This document shows, in pieces, positions 25,480 to 33,289 of a DNA stretch of 57,825 nucleotides. A program made the translations under genes and the position numbers. Every line of letters begins with the position of its first letter. The first letter of the stretch is position 1. The DNA is taken from the NCBI GenBank assembly GCA_944386685.1, contig CALXCA010000002.1, positions 80,649 to 138,473 on the forward strand, given 5' to 3'. This stretch comes from an uncultured Clostridia bacterium (GTDB lineage Bacteria; Bacillota; Clostridia; TANB77; CAG-508). Under the pieces are notes generated by a model. That model made no database searches. It was not told where the DNA came from and worked only from the letters and a program-made list of their open reading frames with translations.

Positions 25480-26808
25480 ATGTTATCACAACTGATAGTT
25501 TTAGTCATACTAATTTTATTAAATGCATATTTTGCAGCTAGTGAAATTGCATTTATATCTTTAAATGATGCTAAAATAGAAAAACAAGCAAAAGAAGGAA
25601 ACAAAAAAGCAAAACAAATTGAAAAAATGTTAAAAGAACCAAGTAAATTTTTAGCAACAATTCAAATAGGAATTACACTTGCAGGATTTTTATCAAGTGC
25701 ATTTGCATCAGACACATTTGCAGATATGTTAGCACCAACATTATATAATCTTATACCATATATAAGTTTAGGTGTTTGGAAAAGTATATCAATAATTTTA
25801 ATTACAATAATTTTATCTTTTTTCACATTAGTATTTGGAGAATTAGTACCAAAAAGACTTGCCATGAAACATTATGAAAAAATTTCATTTGCAACAATAG
25901 GAGTAATTAGAGGAATCTCTATTATAACAGCACCTTTTGTAAAATTACTTACAACAGTAACAAATGGAATATCAAAAATTTTTGGAGTGGGAGAATCTGA
26001 TGAAGAAACAGTTACAGAAGAAGAAATAAAGATGATGGTTAACCAAGGAGAAGAAAAAGGAACAATAAAAGAAGAAGAAAAAGAGTTAATAAATAATGTT
26101 TTTGAATTTAATGATATAACTGTTTCAGAAATAATGACACACAGAAAAGATATTTTTGCAGTTGATATAAATATTAGTAATGAAGAATTATTAAGAGAAT
26201 TATCAAGAGAAGAATATAGATATAGTAGAATTCCAGTTTATGATGAAACAATTGATGAAGTAAAAGGTATTTTATATGTAAAAGATGTTTTAAAAAATAT
26301 TAACAAAAAGAACTTTAAAGTTACAAATGTTGTTAAAGAAGCATATTTTATATCACAAAATAGACTTATAAATGAGGTATTTAAAGAATTACAAAAAAAC
26401 AAAATGCAAATTGCAATTATTGTTGATGAATATGGTGGAACAGCAGGTTTAATTACAATGGAAGACATATTGGAAGAGCTTGTTGGTGATATATATGATG
26501 AATATGATAAAGTAGAAAAAGAATATGAAAAAATAGATGAAAACACATATATGTTAGCTGGAAATTTACCAATATATGATGTAAATAAATTATTAGATGC
26601 AGATATTCCAGAAGGTGATTATGATACTTTATCAGGTTATTTACAAGAAGAATTAGGTAGAATTCCAGAAGATGAGGAAAAGCCTGTTATTGAAACAGAA
26701 AAAGTAACTTATAAAATAGAAGAATATGAAGATAAAAGAATTATAAAAGTAAAAGCTTGTAAAAATAACCAACAAGAAGAAGTTCAAGAAACTGAAGAAA
26801 ATAATTAG
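25480..26808 (+). CDS. CNNM/CorC-HlyC family membrane transporter
   Basis: 442 residues. The DUF21 (CNNM) transmembrane domain covers about 1-195, with the conserved LNAYFAASEIAFISLND and LVFGELVPKRLAMKHYEK. Two CBS domains follow at about 205-325 (TVSEIMTHRKDIFAVD, YSRIPVYDETIDEVKG, AIIVDEYGGTAGLITMEDIL), and a CorC/HlyC FAD-fold C-terminal domain at about 340-425 (YMLAGNLPIYDVNKLLD). Members export Mg2+ or other divalent cations, with CBS domains sensing Mg-ATP; the old haemolysin name is historical. An acidic Glu/Asn tail ends the protein. It has its own promoter and follows the structured repeat. Confidence 0.92.
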   Translation: MLSQLIVLVILILLNAYFAASEIAFISLNDAKIEKQAKEGNKKAKQIEKMLKEPSKFLATIQIGITLAGFLSSAFASDTFADMLAPTLYNLIPYISLGVWKSISIILITIILSFFTLVFGELVPKRLAMKHYEKISFATIGVIRGISIITAPFVKLLTTVTNGISKIFGVGESDEETVTEEEIKMMVNQGEEKGTIKEEEKELINNVFEFNDITVSEIMTHRKDIFAVDINISNEELLRELSREEYRYSRIPVYDETIDEVKGILYVKDVLKNINKKNFKVTNVVKEAYFISQNRLINEVFKELQKNKMQIAIIVDEYGGTAGLITMEDILEELVGDIYDEYDKVEKEYEKIDENTYMLAGNLPIYDVNKLLDADIPEGDYDTLSGYLQEELGRIPEDEEKPVIETEKVTYKIEEYEDKRIIKVKACKNNQQEEVQETEENN

Positions 26809-26892
26809 AATTATAAAAAAGAAAAATAAAATTTGAAAAGAAAGAGAACTCATAAGTTACTAGACAAAAGAATTTAATAAATAATGAATGAA

Positions 26893-26948
26893 CCCAAATT
26901 TATTAGACAAAAAAGTTTAATAGATTTGGGCTAATTTTATGTCTAAAT
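26893..26948 (+). terminator. Terminator-like hairpin after the CNNM/HlyC gene
   Basis: CCCAAAT (26893-26899) pairs with ATTTGGG (26934-26940), extended by TATTA/TAATA, with a weak T-rich tail. The rest of the 26809-27130 gap holds only the leader of the next gene. Confidence 0.6.
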
Positions 26949-27130
26949 ATTCTAATTTTATTACAACTGTGAAAAATATGATTGTTCTAATCTAATATAA
27001 TAAGCATAAAATAATAAATAAAACATTATATAAATCAAGTTAAAAGTGTGTAAAACGAAAATATAGTTTGAAAGGGATAATATCATAAATATATGTACCT
27101 TTTGAACTAAGAGAGAAAGGAAAAAATTTT

Positions 27131-28900
27131 ATGCAAATATCTTTATCAAGTAAAAAGAAACTTAGAAATTCATTATTTATAGTAGTAATAATAATGAGTT
27201 TATTGTTAACTAGATTAGGATACATCCAATTTATTTGGGGAGCAGAATTAAACCAAAAAGCAACAAGTCAGCAATCACAAAGCAGAGTAATTACAGCCAA
27301 AAGAGGAACAATATATGATTCTACAGGAAAATATGAATTAGCAGTAAGTTCTAGTGTAGAAGCAGTAACAATAAATCCTACTAATATAGAAAAAGAAAAT
27401 AAAGAAAAAGTTGCAAATATTTTAAGTGAAATTTTTGAATTAGAATATGAAACAGTTTTGAAAAAAGTAAATAAAAATAGTTCAATTGAGACAATAATAA
27501 GAAAAGTAGATAAAACAAAAACAGATGAATTAAGAAAATGGATGGAAGAAACAGGAATTAAAAATGGAATAAATATAGATGAAGATACAAAAAGATATTA
27601 TCCATATGGAGATTTAGCAGCTCAAGTTATAGGCTTTTGCGGAAGTGATAATCAAGGATTAGATGGAATTGAAGCTGAATATGATGAAGAACTAAAAGGT
27701 ACAAATGGAAAAATAGAAAGAGAAACAAATGCAGCAGGAGAAAGCTTAGGTGGAGAAGAATATGTATCTGCAATAGATGGAAATAGCTTAATACTAACAA
27801 TAGATATGACAATTCAATCAATTGTAGAAAAATATCTTGAAGAAGCATGTATAGATAATAAATGTACAGATGGAGGCAGTATAATTGCAATGGATCCTCG
27901 AAATGGAGATATACTAGCTATGGCAACATATCCTGCATATGATTTAAATACACCATTTGAACCACATACAGATGAGCAAAAAGCAGAATGGGAAACATTA
28001 GATTCTAAAGATAGAACAACAGCAATGCAACAAATGTGGAGAAATAAAGCGATTTCTGATACATATGAGCCAGGTTCAGTATTTAAAACAATAACATCCT
28101 CTGCAGCACTAGAAGAGGGAATAGTAACAAATATTGACCAAGAGGGACAATTTTGTTGTACAGGAGGAATTGAAGTTGCTGGAGTACGTATAAAATGTTG
28201 GAGATATTATAGACCACATGGTTCAGAGAGTTTAAGACAGGCATTAATGAATTCTTGCAATCCTGTATTTATAGGACTTGGACAAAAAATTGGAGTTACT
28301 AAATATTATGAGTATTTACGTAAATTTGGATTATTTAACAAAACAGGTATTGCTTTACCAGGAGAAGCAAATAGTATATTTATAAAAGAAGAAAAGGCAG
28401 GTCCTGTTGAACTTGCAACAATAAGTTTTGGTCAAAGATTTGAAATAACACCACTTCAAATGATAACAGCAGTTTCTAGCATAGCAAATAAAGGAACATA
28501 TATTAAACCAAGAATAGTAAAAAGTATTATAAATAGTCAAACAGGAGAAAAAACAGATATGCCAGTAGAAACAGGAGAACAGATTATATCTAAAGAAAAT
28601 GCTGAAAAAGTTTTGAGTATGATGAATAGCGTTGTTTCAGAAGGAACAGGAAAAAATGCTAAAGTAGAAGGATATGAAATAGGAGGAAAAACAGGAACCT
28701 CAGAAGATGGAGTTAATACAAACAAATATGTTACTTCATTTTGTGGTGTTGCAGAAACAGATGAACCTTATATTGTTTTGCTTATAACACTATATAATCC
28801 AACAGGTGAGGGAGGACATCAAGGAGGAGGTGTTGCAGCACCAGTTGGTGGAAAAATATTTAGTGAAGTTTTACCATACTTAGAGTCATTGAATAAATAA
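27131..28900 (+). CDS. Class B penicillin-binding protein (PBP2/FtsI-SpoVD type) transpeptidase
   Basis: 589 residues. One N-terminal membrane helix (about 14-36, SLFIVVIIMSLLLTRLGYIQF), a PBP dimerization domain starting AKRGTIYDSTGKYELA, and a transpeptidase domain with Ser316 in PGSVFKT, SCN at 375-377 and KTGTS at 520-524. All three active-site motifs are intact. It cross-links peptidoglycan outside the membrane. There are no C-terminal PASTA domains, which separates it from typical SpoVD. Two extra cysteine pairs (QFCCTGG, IKCWRY) occur in the transpeptidase domain. It stands alone, not in a division cluster, so septal, elongation or cortex roles remain open. Confidence 0.9.
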   Translation: MQISLSSKKKLRNSLFIVVIIMSLLLTRLGYIQFIWGAELNQKATSQQSQSRVITAKRGTIYDSTGKYELAVSSSVEAVTINPTNIEKENKEKVANILSEIFELEYETVLKKVNKNSSIETIIRKVDKTKTDELRKWMEETGIKNGINIDEDTKRYYPYGDLAAQVIGFCGSDNQGLDGIEAEYDEELKGTNGKIERETNAAGESLGGEEYVSAIDGNSLILTIDMTIQSIVEKYLEEACIDNKCTDGGSIIAMDPRNGDILAMATYPAYDLNTPFEPHTDEQKAEWETLDSKDRTTAMQQMWRNKAISDTYEPGSVFKTITSSAALEEGIVTNIDQEGQFCCTGGIEVAGVRIKCWRYYRPHGSESLRQALMNSCNPVFIGLGQKIGVTKYYEYLRKFGLFNKTGIALPGEANSIFIKEEKAGPVELATISFGQRFEITPLQMITAVSSIANKGTYIKPRIVKSIINSQTGEKTDMPVETGEQIISKENAEKVLSMMNSVVSEGTGKNAKVEGYEIGGKTGTSEDGVNTNKYVTSFCGVAETDEPYIVLLITLYNPTGEGGHQGGGVAAPVGGKIFSEVLPYLESLNK

Positions 28901-29034
28901 CATACAATACAATAAAATTTTTAAATTTTTTGGTTATTGACAAATTAATTAAATTTTGATAAAAATAAAAATAATTAAATTCTTGTAAAAATAGATGTAA
29001 TTTTTATAATTAAAGAAAGGAAATGTAGTAAAAA

Positions 29035-29949
29035 ATGAAAAATTTAATCGATATAAAAGAATTAACAGTTAAAGAAATAGAAGAATTAATAAAAGTAGCT
29101 AAAGATATTATGCAAACACCTGAAAAATATTCAGAAAAGTGTAAGCATAAAAAATTAGCTACTTTATTTTTTGAACCAAGTACAAGAACAAGATTAAGTT
29201 TTGAATCTGCAATGCTGGAATTAGGAGGAAATGTAATAGGCTTTTCAGAAGCATCATCAAGTTCAACAGCAAAAGGAGAAAGTGTATCAGACACAATAAG
29301 AACAGTAGGATGTTATTGTGATATAATAGCAATGAGACATCCAAAAGAAGGTGCCCCATTAGTAGCAACAATGAAATCAACAGTACCAATTATAAATGCA
29401 GGTGATGGAGGTCATAATCATCCAACACAAACACTAACAGATTTATTAACAATATCATGTGAGAAAGGTAGATTAGAAAATTTAACAATAGGGCTATGTG
29501 GAGATTTAAAATTTGGAAGAACAATACATTCCTTAATAACAGCAATGGTAAGATATAAAAACATAAAATTTGTATTAATTTCACCAGATGAATTAAAAAT
29601 TCCAGAATATATAAAAGAAGAGGTATTAGAAAAAAATAATATAGAATATATAGAAACAAATGATATAGAAGAATATATGGACAAATTAGACATTTTATAT
29701 ATGACAAGAGTGCAAAAAGAAAGATTTTTCAATGAAGAAGATTATATAAGATTAAAAGATTATTACATTTTAGATAAAAACAAACTAGAAAAAGCAAAAC
29801 AAGATTTATGTATAATGCACCCATTACCACGTGTGAATGAAATATCAACAGAAGTAGATGATGACCCAAGAGCATGTTATTTTAAACAAGTAAGATATGG
29901 AAAATATATTAGAATGGCATTAATTTTAAAATTATTAGAAATAGAATAG
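29035..29949 (+). CDS. pyrB: Aspartate carbamoyltransferase catalytic chain
   Basis: 304 residues. Motifs: [13 protein letters not shown] with the carbamoyl-phosphate loop Ser49-Thr-Arg-Thr-Arg53, an 80s-loop stretch [27 protein letters not shown] [35 protein letters not shown] (aspartate-binding loop) and [10 protein letters not shown]. Every residue class expected for catalysis is in place. It condenses carbamoyl phosphate with aspartate, the first committed step of pyrimidine synthesis. AAAGGAAATG precedes the start by 13 bases. pyrI follows 32 bases later, so the enteric-type regulated holoenzyme is expected. I see no PyrR-type attenuator. Confidence 0.96.
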   Translation: MKNLIDIKELTVKEIEELIKVAKDIMQTPEKYSEKCKHKKLATLFFEPSTRTRLSFESAMLELGGNVIGFSEASSSSTAKGESVSDTIRTVGCYCDIIAMRHPKEGAPLVATMKSTVPIINAGDGGHNHPTQTLTDLLTISCEKGRLENLTIGLCGDLKFGRTIHSLITAMVRYKNIKFVLISPDELKIPEYIKEEVLEKNNIEYIETNDIEEYMDKLDILYMTRVQKERFFNEEDYIRLKDYYILDKNKLEKAKQDLCIMHPLPRVNEISTEVDDDPRACYFKQVRYGKYIRMALILKLLEIE

Positions 29950-29981
29950 CTTGACTATAACTAAGGAAAGGAAAATAAAAA

Positions 29982-30413
29982 ATGAATATAGATAGTATAA
30001 AAAATGGAATAGTAATTGACCATATACAAGCCAAAAAAGGAATGGAAATTTATGAAGTCTTAGAATTAGAAAAATTAGATTGTTCAGTAGCCATAATAAC
30101 AAATGCAAAAAGTCAAAAAATGGGTAGAAAAGATATAATAAAAATAAATAAAGATATTAAATTAGATTTAGATATATTAGGATTTATCGATCCAAACATC
30201 ACAATAAATATAATCAAAAATGATGAAAGAGTAGAAAAATTTCATGTAAAATTACCAGAAAAAATAGTAAATGTAATAAAATGCAAAAATCCAAGATGTA
30301 TAACATCAGTAGAACAAGGTTTAGACCAAGTATTTGTATTAACAGACAAAGATAAAAAAATATATAGATGTATGTATTGTGAAACATCAAAAGAAGAAAT
30401 TGAAAATAATTAA
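29982..30413 (+). CDS. pyrI: Aspartate carbamoyltransferase regulatory chain
   Basis: 143 residues. An N-terminal allosteric domain (IKNGIVIDHIQAKKGMEIYEV, nucleotide-binding beta-sheet) leads to a C-terminal zinc domain with Cys101, Cys106, Cys130 and Cys133 (CKNPRC, CMYC), which holds the contact with PyrB. CTP/UTP inhibition and ATP activation are known for the family. Its gene follows pyrB with AAGGAAAGG in the gap, an operon typical of enterics and many Clostridia. Confidence 0.95.
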   Translation: MNIDSIKNGIVIDHIQAKKGMEIYEVLELEKLDCSVAIITNAKSQKMGRKDIIKINKDIKLDLDILGFIDPNITINIIKNDERVEKFHVKLPEKIVNVIKCKNPRCITSVEQGLDQVFVLTDKDKKIYRCMYCETSKEEIENN

Positions 30414-30462
30414 TCATAAAAAATATAAATTAGAAATAAAAATATAAAGGGTGAGTGAGTAA

Positions 30463-31464
30463 ATGAAAAATTTAGGAATAATATATGGGGGAATTTCAAC
30501 AGAACATGATGTATCTGTTATGTCTGCAAAATCAGTTATTGAAAATATAGATAAGGAAAAATACCAAATTCATGAAATATATATAAATAAATATGGAAAA
30601 TGGTTTGAAGTAAAAAATGGGGAAAAAGAAGAAATCTATAATCTTTTATGGACACTTAAAGAATTAGATGTAGTATTTCCAGTCTTACATGGAAGAGGAG
30701 GAGAAGATGGAACAATACAAGGAATGTTAGAAATGCTTCAAATTCCTTATATAGGATGTGGAGTATTAGCATCATCAATAGGCATGGATAAGGCTTATAC
30801 AAAAATTTTATTTGAAAAAGCAGGAATACCACAAGCAAAATATATTTATGTTAGAATAAGAGATGGTGCATATTATTTAGTAAATGAAAAATTTGAAGAA
30901 GAAGAATTAAAAATAGAAAAAATAACAGAAAAATTAGAATTTCCAATGTTTGTAAAACCATCAAATTCAGGATCTTCTGTAGGAGTTAAAAAAGCAAAAG
31001 ATATAGATGAACTAAAAATGGCAATTGATTATGCAAAACAATTTGATGATAAAATTCTAATAGAACAGGGAATAGATGGCAAAGAAGTAGAATGTGCAAT
31101 ATTAGAAGATGGTGAAATAAAAGCATCTACAGTTGGTGAAATAAAATCTGCAGAGGAATTTTACAGTTTTGATGCAAAATATAATATTCCAGAATCAAAA
31201 ACAATAATTCCAGCAGATATTGAAAAATCAAAAATAGAAGAAATTAGAAAACTTGCAATAAAAGCATTTAAATCAATAGATGGAAAAGGATTATCAAGAG
31301 TAGATTTTTTTGTTGAGAATGGTACAGGGAAAATTTATATAAATGAAATAAATACAATGCCTGGATTTACTAAAATAAGTATGTATCCAAAACTTTTTGA
31401 AAATGTAGGAATTACATATAAAGAATTACTTGAAAAATTAATTGAAAGTGCTTTTTTTAAGTAA
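30463..31464 (+). CDS. ddl: D-alanine--D-alanine ligase
   Basis: 333 residues, ATP-grasp fold. N-terminal IIYGGISTEHDVSVMSA is the hallmark; VFPVLHGRGGEDGTIQGMLE is the substrate loop; FPMFVKPSNSGSSVGVKK binds ATP; DKILIEQGIDGKEVECAI and the metal site FVENGTGKIYINEINTMPGFT complete it. It makes D-Ala-D-Ala for peptidoglycan; a D-Ala-D-Lac or D-Ala-D-Ser ligase cannot be excluded by eye, but context suggests the housekeeping enzyme. AAGGGTGAG precedes the ATG. A terminator shared with the convergent gene follows. Confidence 0.95.
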   Translation: MKNLGIIYGGISTEHDVSVMSAKSVIENIDKEKYQIHEIYINKYGKWFEVKNGEKEEIYNLLWTLKELDVVFPVLHGRGGEDGTIQGMLEMLQIPYIGCGVLASSIGMDKAYTKILFEKAGIPQAKYIYVRIRDGAYYLVNEKFEEEELKIEKITEKLEFPMFVKPSNSGSSVGVKKAKDIDELKMAIDYAKQFDDKILIEQGIDGKEVECAILEDGEIKASTVGEIKSAEEFYSFDAKYNIPESKTIIPADIEKSKIEEIRKLAIKAFKSIDGKGLSRVDFFVENGTGKIYINEINTMPGFTKISMYPKLFENVGITYKELLEKLIESAFFK

Positions 31465-31472
31465 TAAAAATC

Positions 31473-31515
31473 AAGACGCGACATGTGAAAATAAATAACA
31501 TATCACGTCTTTTTT
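31473..31515. terminator. Terminator after ddl
   Basis: AAGACG (31473-31478) pairs with CGTCTT, with inner ACAT/ATGT pairing and a T6 run; it lies between convergent genes. Confidence 0.7.
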
Positions 31516-31516
31516 A

Positions 31517-32377
31517 TTATCTTTCTTCATCTAATGCAGGTTGAGTGTTTTTTGGGCTTGATTTTTCTTGAGTTTCTGGTTGAGTAGAGTTATTATCAAA
31601 ATTAGGCACAAAATCGTTTAAAGATATTTTATAATATTTGTCAAAAGGTAAACTTCTTTTATAATCATCAACTATTGATTGTTGTAACTCAGGAATTAAA
31701 TTTTCTAATCCTAATTTTTTTAAGTCTGGGATAACTTCTTCTTCCAATAATCCTGGAACAATATTAGAACTATATTTTTTGTCATGAATAAATTTAACTA
31801 AACTTGAAACAAGATTATCTTTTAAATTATATTTCCATACCATATTATCTATGTTTCTATATTCATCTTCATGCATTCTAAGTACACCTTTTTCTACACT
31901 AGTTAATGATAAATCTATTGGTTTTACAGGCTTGAAAAAAGATTTTATTTTTGCAAAGACTCTTTGGGCAGGAGTAATATTTGTTAATGCTTGTACCTGT
32001 ACTTCTTTTTTCTTTGCTATATTTTTCATTGTATAACCATAATCACCCAATTTGGTATTTGCCTGATTTAATTTTTCTAATAAATCATCTATTATTGCAT
32101 CTCCAATAAAAGATGAATTAACCATATCATATTCTTCTTGTTTTGAAGAGAACATTGAAATTCCAGCACTTTTGAATTCTTGAGATAATTCAACTATTTT
32201 GTTATTTACTGTAATACTTATTCTAGGAATGTCAAATTCTGATAATCCTAATTTTTTTGAATTTTCTATCATTAAATCTATAATTTCTTTTTCTTTAGAA
32301 CGAATTTTATACATAGCTTCGAAAATTTCATCTCTATATTTTGTTTCAAATTCTTCTACTCTTTTATCTTCTATCAT
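31517..32377 (-). CDS. Hypothetical protein, paralogue of the protein at 1.06 kb
   Basis: 286 residues, no recognised family. Blocks shared in order with the 1064-1957 product: IPRISITVNNKIVELSQEFK, the basic SFFKPVKPIDLSL region at the position of SFIRRFSEKIW, and VIPDLKKLGLENLIPELQQS. The protein is helical, charged, without signal peptide; the C-terminal 30 residues are Ser/Thr/Gln/Pro-rich and probably disordered. AGGAGAA precedes the ATG, with a TATAAT (complement 32409-32414) further upstream. Two diverged copies 30 kb apart with similar size suggest a small family of unknown but conserved function. Confidence 0.78.
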   Translation of the reverse strand: MIEDKRVEEFETKYRDEIFEAMYKIRSKEKEIIDLMIENSKKLGLSEFDIPRISITVNNKIVELSQEFKSAGISMFSSKQEEYDMVNSSFIGDAIIDDLLEKLNQANTKLGDYGYTMKNIAKKKEVQVQALTNITPAQRVFAKIKSFFKPVKPIDLSLTSVEKGVLRMHEDEYRNIDNMVWKYNLKDNLVSSLVKFIHDKKYSSNIVPGLLEEEVIPDLKKLGLENLIPELQQSIVDDYKRSLPFDKYYKISLNDFVPNFDNNSTQPETQEKSSPKNTQPALDEER

Positions 32378-32547
32378 AAAAGTTCTCCTACTTTTGTATT
32401 TTTTTATAATTATAGCAAACTTTTTTAAAATTTAAAAGATGTAATAAAAAAAATTGTGAAATTAACATAAATGTAGTATAATAATTTATATAAATACATA
32501 AAATGTAATAAAAATTCACAAATGTTAAAAAAATTAAACAAAAAATA

Positions 32548-32576
32548 TTGATTTTTTGTATTAACTCTAGTATAAT
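32548..32576 (+). promoter_or_regulatory. Promoter of the candidate antitoxin RNA
   Basis: TTGATT (32548-32553), 17 bp, TATAAT (32571-32576), driving the RNA that ends at the terminator at 32703-32734. No gene starts downstream on this strand. Confidence 0.75.
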
Positions 32577-32582
32577 ATCTTT

Positions 32583-32736
32583 AGAAATGAGAGAGAAAAA
32601 TTATTAAAATAGGGGCCTAATTAAAGTTTAATAAACAGTTATGAGGGTAATACTCATTTCTAAGATGAATAATTTTAACCATTTCTCATAAGAAGTGATA
32701 CAAAAAAGACTAGAGCGGCAACTCTAGTCTTTTTCT
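32583..32736 (+). ncRNA. Candidate type I antitoxin RNA (RNA II-like)
   Basis: About 150 nt, from the promoter at 32548-32576 to the terminator at 32703-32734, with no good open frame. Bases 32664-32690 match 32798-32825 (24 of 27 positions, one gap). Because 32798-32825 is the complement of the small-peptide mRNA, this RNA can pair with the start codon and first eight or so codons of that mRNA: 24 Watson-Crick pairs, 2 G-U, one mismatch, one bulge. The two RNAs also share complementary terminator hairpins. This is the plan of the par/Fst type I system of enterococcal plasmids. Confidence 0.65.
32703..32734. terminator. Bidirectional terminator shared by two convergent RNAs
   Basis: A 13-bp perfect stem AAAAAGACTAGAG / CTCTAGTCTTTTT with a 6-nt loop, flanked by A and T tracts, so it works on both strands. 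Confidence 0.88.
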
Positions 32737-32743
32737 ATATGTA

Positions 32744-32824
32744 TTAATTGAAAAAATCTTTAAAGATTTTATAAAGCAATGTTAACACATAGACTTTGAT
32801 GATTAACTTTAACCACTTTCCCAT
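32744..32824 (-). CDS. 26-residue hydrophobic peptide, candidate type I toxin
   Basis: The peptide is MGKWLKLIIKVYVLTLLYKI then FKDFFN: an amphipathic or membrane-spanning helix with Lys at the ends. The translation signals are strong: AGGGAGGTG (complement of 32830-32838) lies 5 bases before ATG. A near-ideal promoter sits 42 bases upstream of the ATG, and transcription ends in the shared terminator. Size, charge and layout resemble Fst-type or other small membrane toxins, although no sequence match to Fst is evident. It could alternatively be an amphipathic secreted peptide. The frame is too short for routine gene calling, but the expression signals are hard to explain otherwise. Confidence 0.65.
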   Translation of the reverse strand: MGKWLKLIIKVYVLTLLYKIFKDFFN

Positions 32825-32865
32825 ACTTTCACCTCCCTAAGGAAAATGTGGAAGTGCACAAATGT

Positions 32866-32894
32866 ATTATATAATGAGTTAAAATAATAATCAA
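32866..32894 (-). promoter_or_regulatory. Promoter of the small-peptide gene
   Basis: On the minus strand TTGATT (complement 32889-32894), 17 bp, TATAAT (complement 32866-32871), the same hexamers as the opposing RNA promoter. Confidence 0.75.
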
Positions 32895-32904
32895 TGAAAA
32901 TAAA

Positions 32905-32931
32905 AAAAATACCCTGTTTCAGGGTATTTTT
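32905..32931 (-). terminator. Terminator of the tRNA-His/tRNA-Gln transcript
   Basis: AAAAATACCCTG / CAGGGTATTTTT, a 12-bp perfect stem with a TTT loop, just after tRNA-Gln on the minus strand. Confidence 0.85.
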
Positions 32932-32934
32932 CTA

Positions 32935-33009
32935 TGGTTGGGCTGGCTAGATTCGAACTAGCGCATGTTAGAGTCAAAGTCTAATGCCTTACCGCTTGGC
33001 TACAGCCCA
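32935..33009 (-). tRNA. tRNA-Gln (anticodon TTG)
   Basis: A cloverleaf is readable on the minus strand: acceptor TGGGCTG/CAGCCCA, anticodon arm TTAGA-CTTTGAC-TCTAA with anticodon TTG, T arm with TTCGAAT, discriminator A and encoded CCA. The next tRNA on this strand ends 40 bases upstream; both share a promoter and terminator. Confidence 0.95.
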
Positions 33010-33048
33010 GTATAAACTAAAACAATGTCCCATGTAAATGTATTTATA

Positions 33049-33126
33049 TGGGGTGGAAGATGGGACTCGAACCCACGGTCTCCAGTGCCACAAACTGGCG
33101 CGTTAACCAACTACGCTACATCCACC
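33049..33126 (-). tRNA. tRNA-His (anticodon GTG)
   Basis: Minus strand: extra 5' G (G-1) opposite C73, anticodon arm CCAGT-TTGTGGC-ACTGG with anticodon GTG, T arm with TTCGAGT, encoded CCA. The acceptor stem has one apparent U-U opposition. G-1 is the tRNA-His identity element. Confidence 0.95.
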
Positions 33127-33157
33127 ATTATTTATTCCATTTGTGAACACATTAAAT

Positions 33158-33186
33158 ATTTTAGTATTTTTTTTTGGATTTGTCAA
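33158..33186 (-). promoter_or_regulatory. Promoter of the tRNA-His/tRNA-Gln operon
   Basis: On the minus strand TTGACA (complement 33181-33186), 17 bp, TAAAAT (complement 33158-33163), 32 bp before tRNA-His. Confidence 0.8.
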
Positions 33187-33254
33187 GATATTTTTGCTAT
33201 TTTGTTTGATTTTTTATAAAAAATTTGTTAATATATAATGTAATATAGGAAAGC

Positions 33255-33289
33255 GGAGGAGGTTAGACATTTGTCTAACAAGAAAAATT
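33255..33289 (+). promoter_or_regulatory. SD-hairpin-start arrangement before the flavoprotein gene
   Basis: GGAGGAGG (33255-33262) is followed at once by a perfect 7-bp hairpin TTAGACA-TT-TGTCTAA (33263-33278) and 11 bases to the ATG. Folded, the spacing is 11; unfolded it is 27, too long for normal use. Confidence 0.55.

Noticed and set aside
32583..32736. 6S RNA or riboswitch in the gap before the tRNAs
   Set aside because: The RNA has a promoter and terminator and some self-pairing, but no gene follows on its strand, and its match to the start region of the convergent peptide gene explains it better as an antisense RNA.
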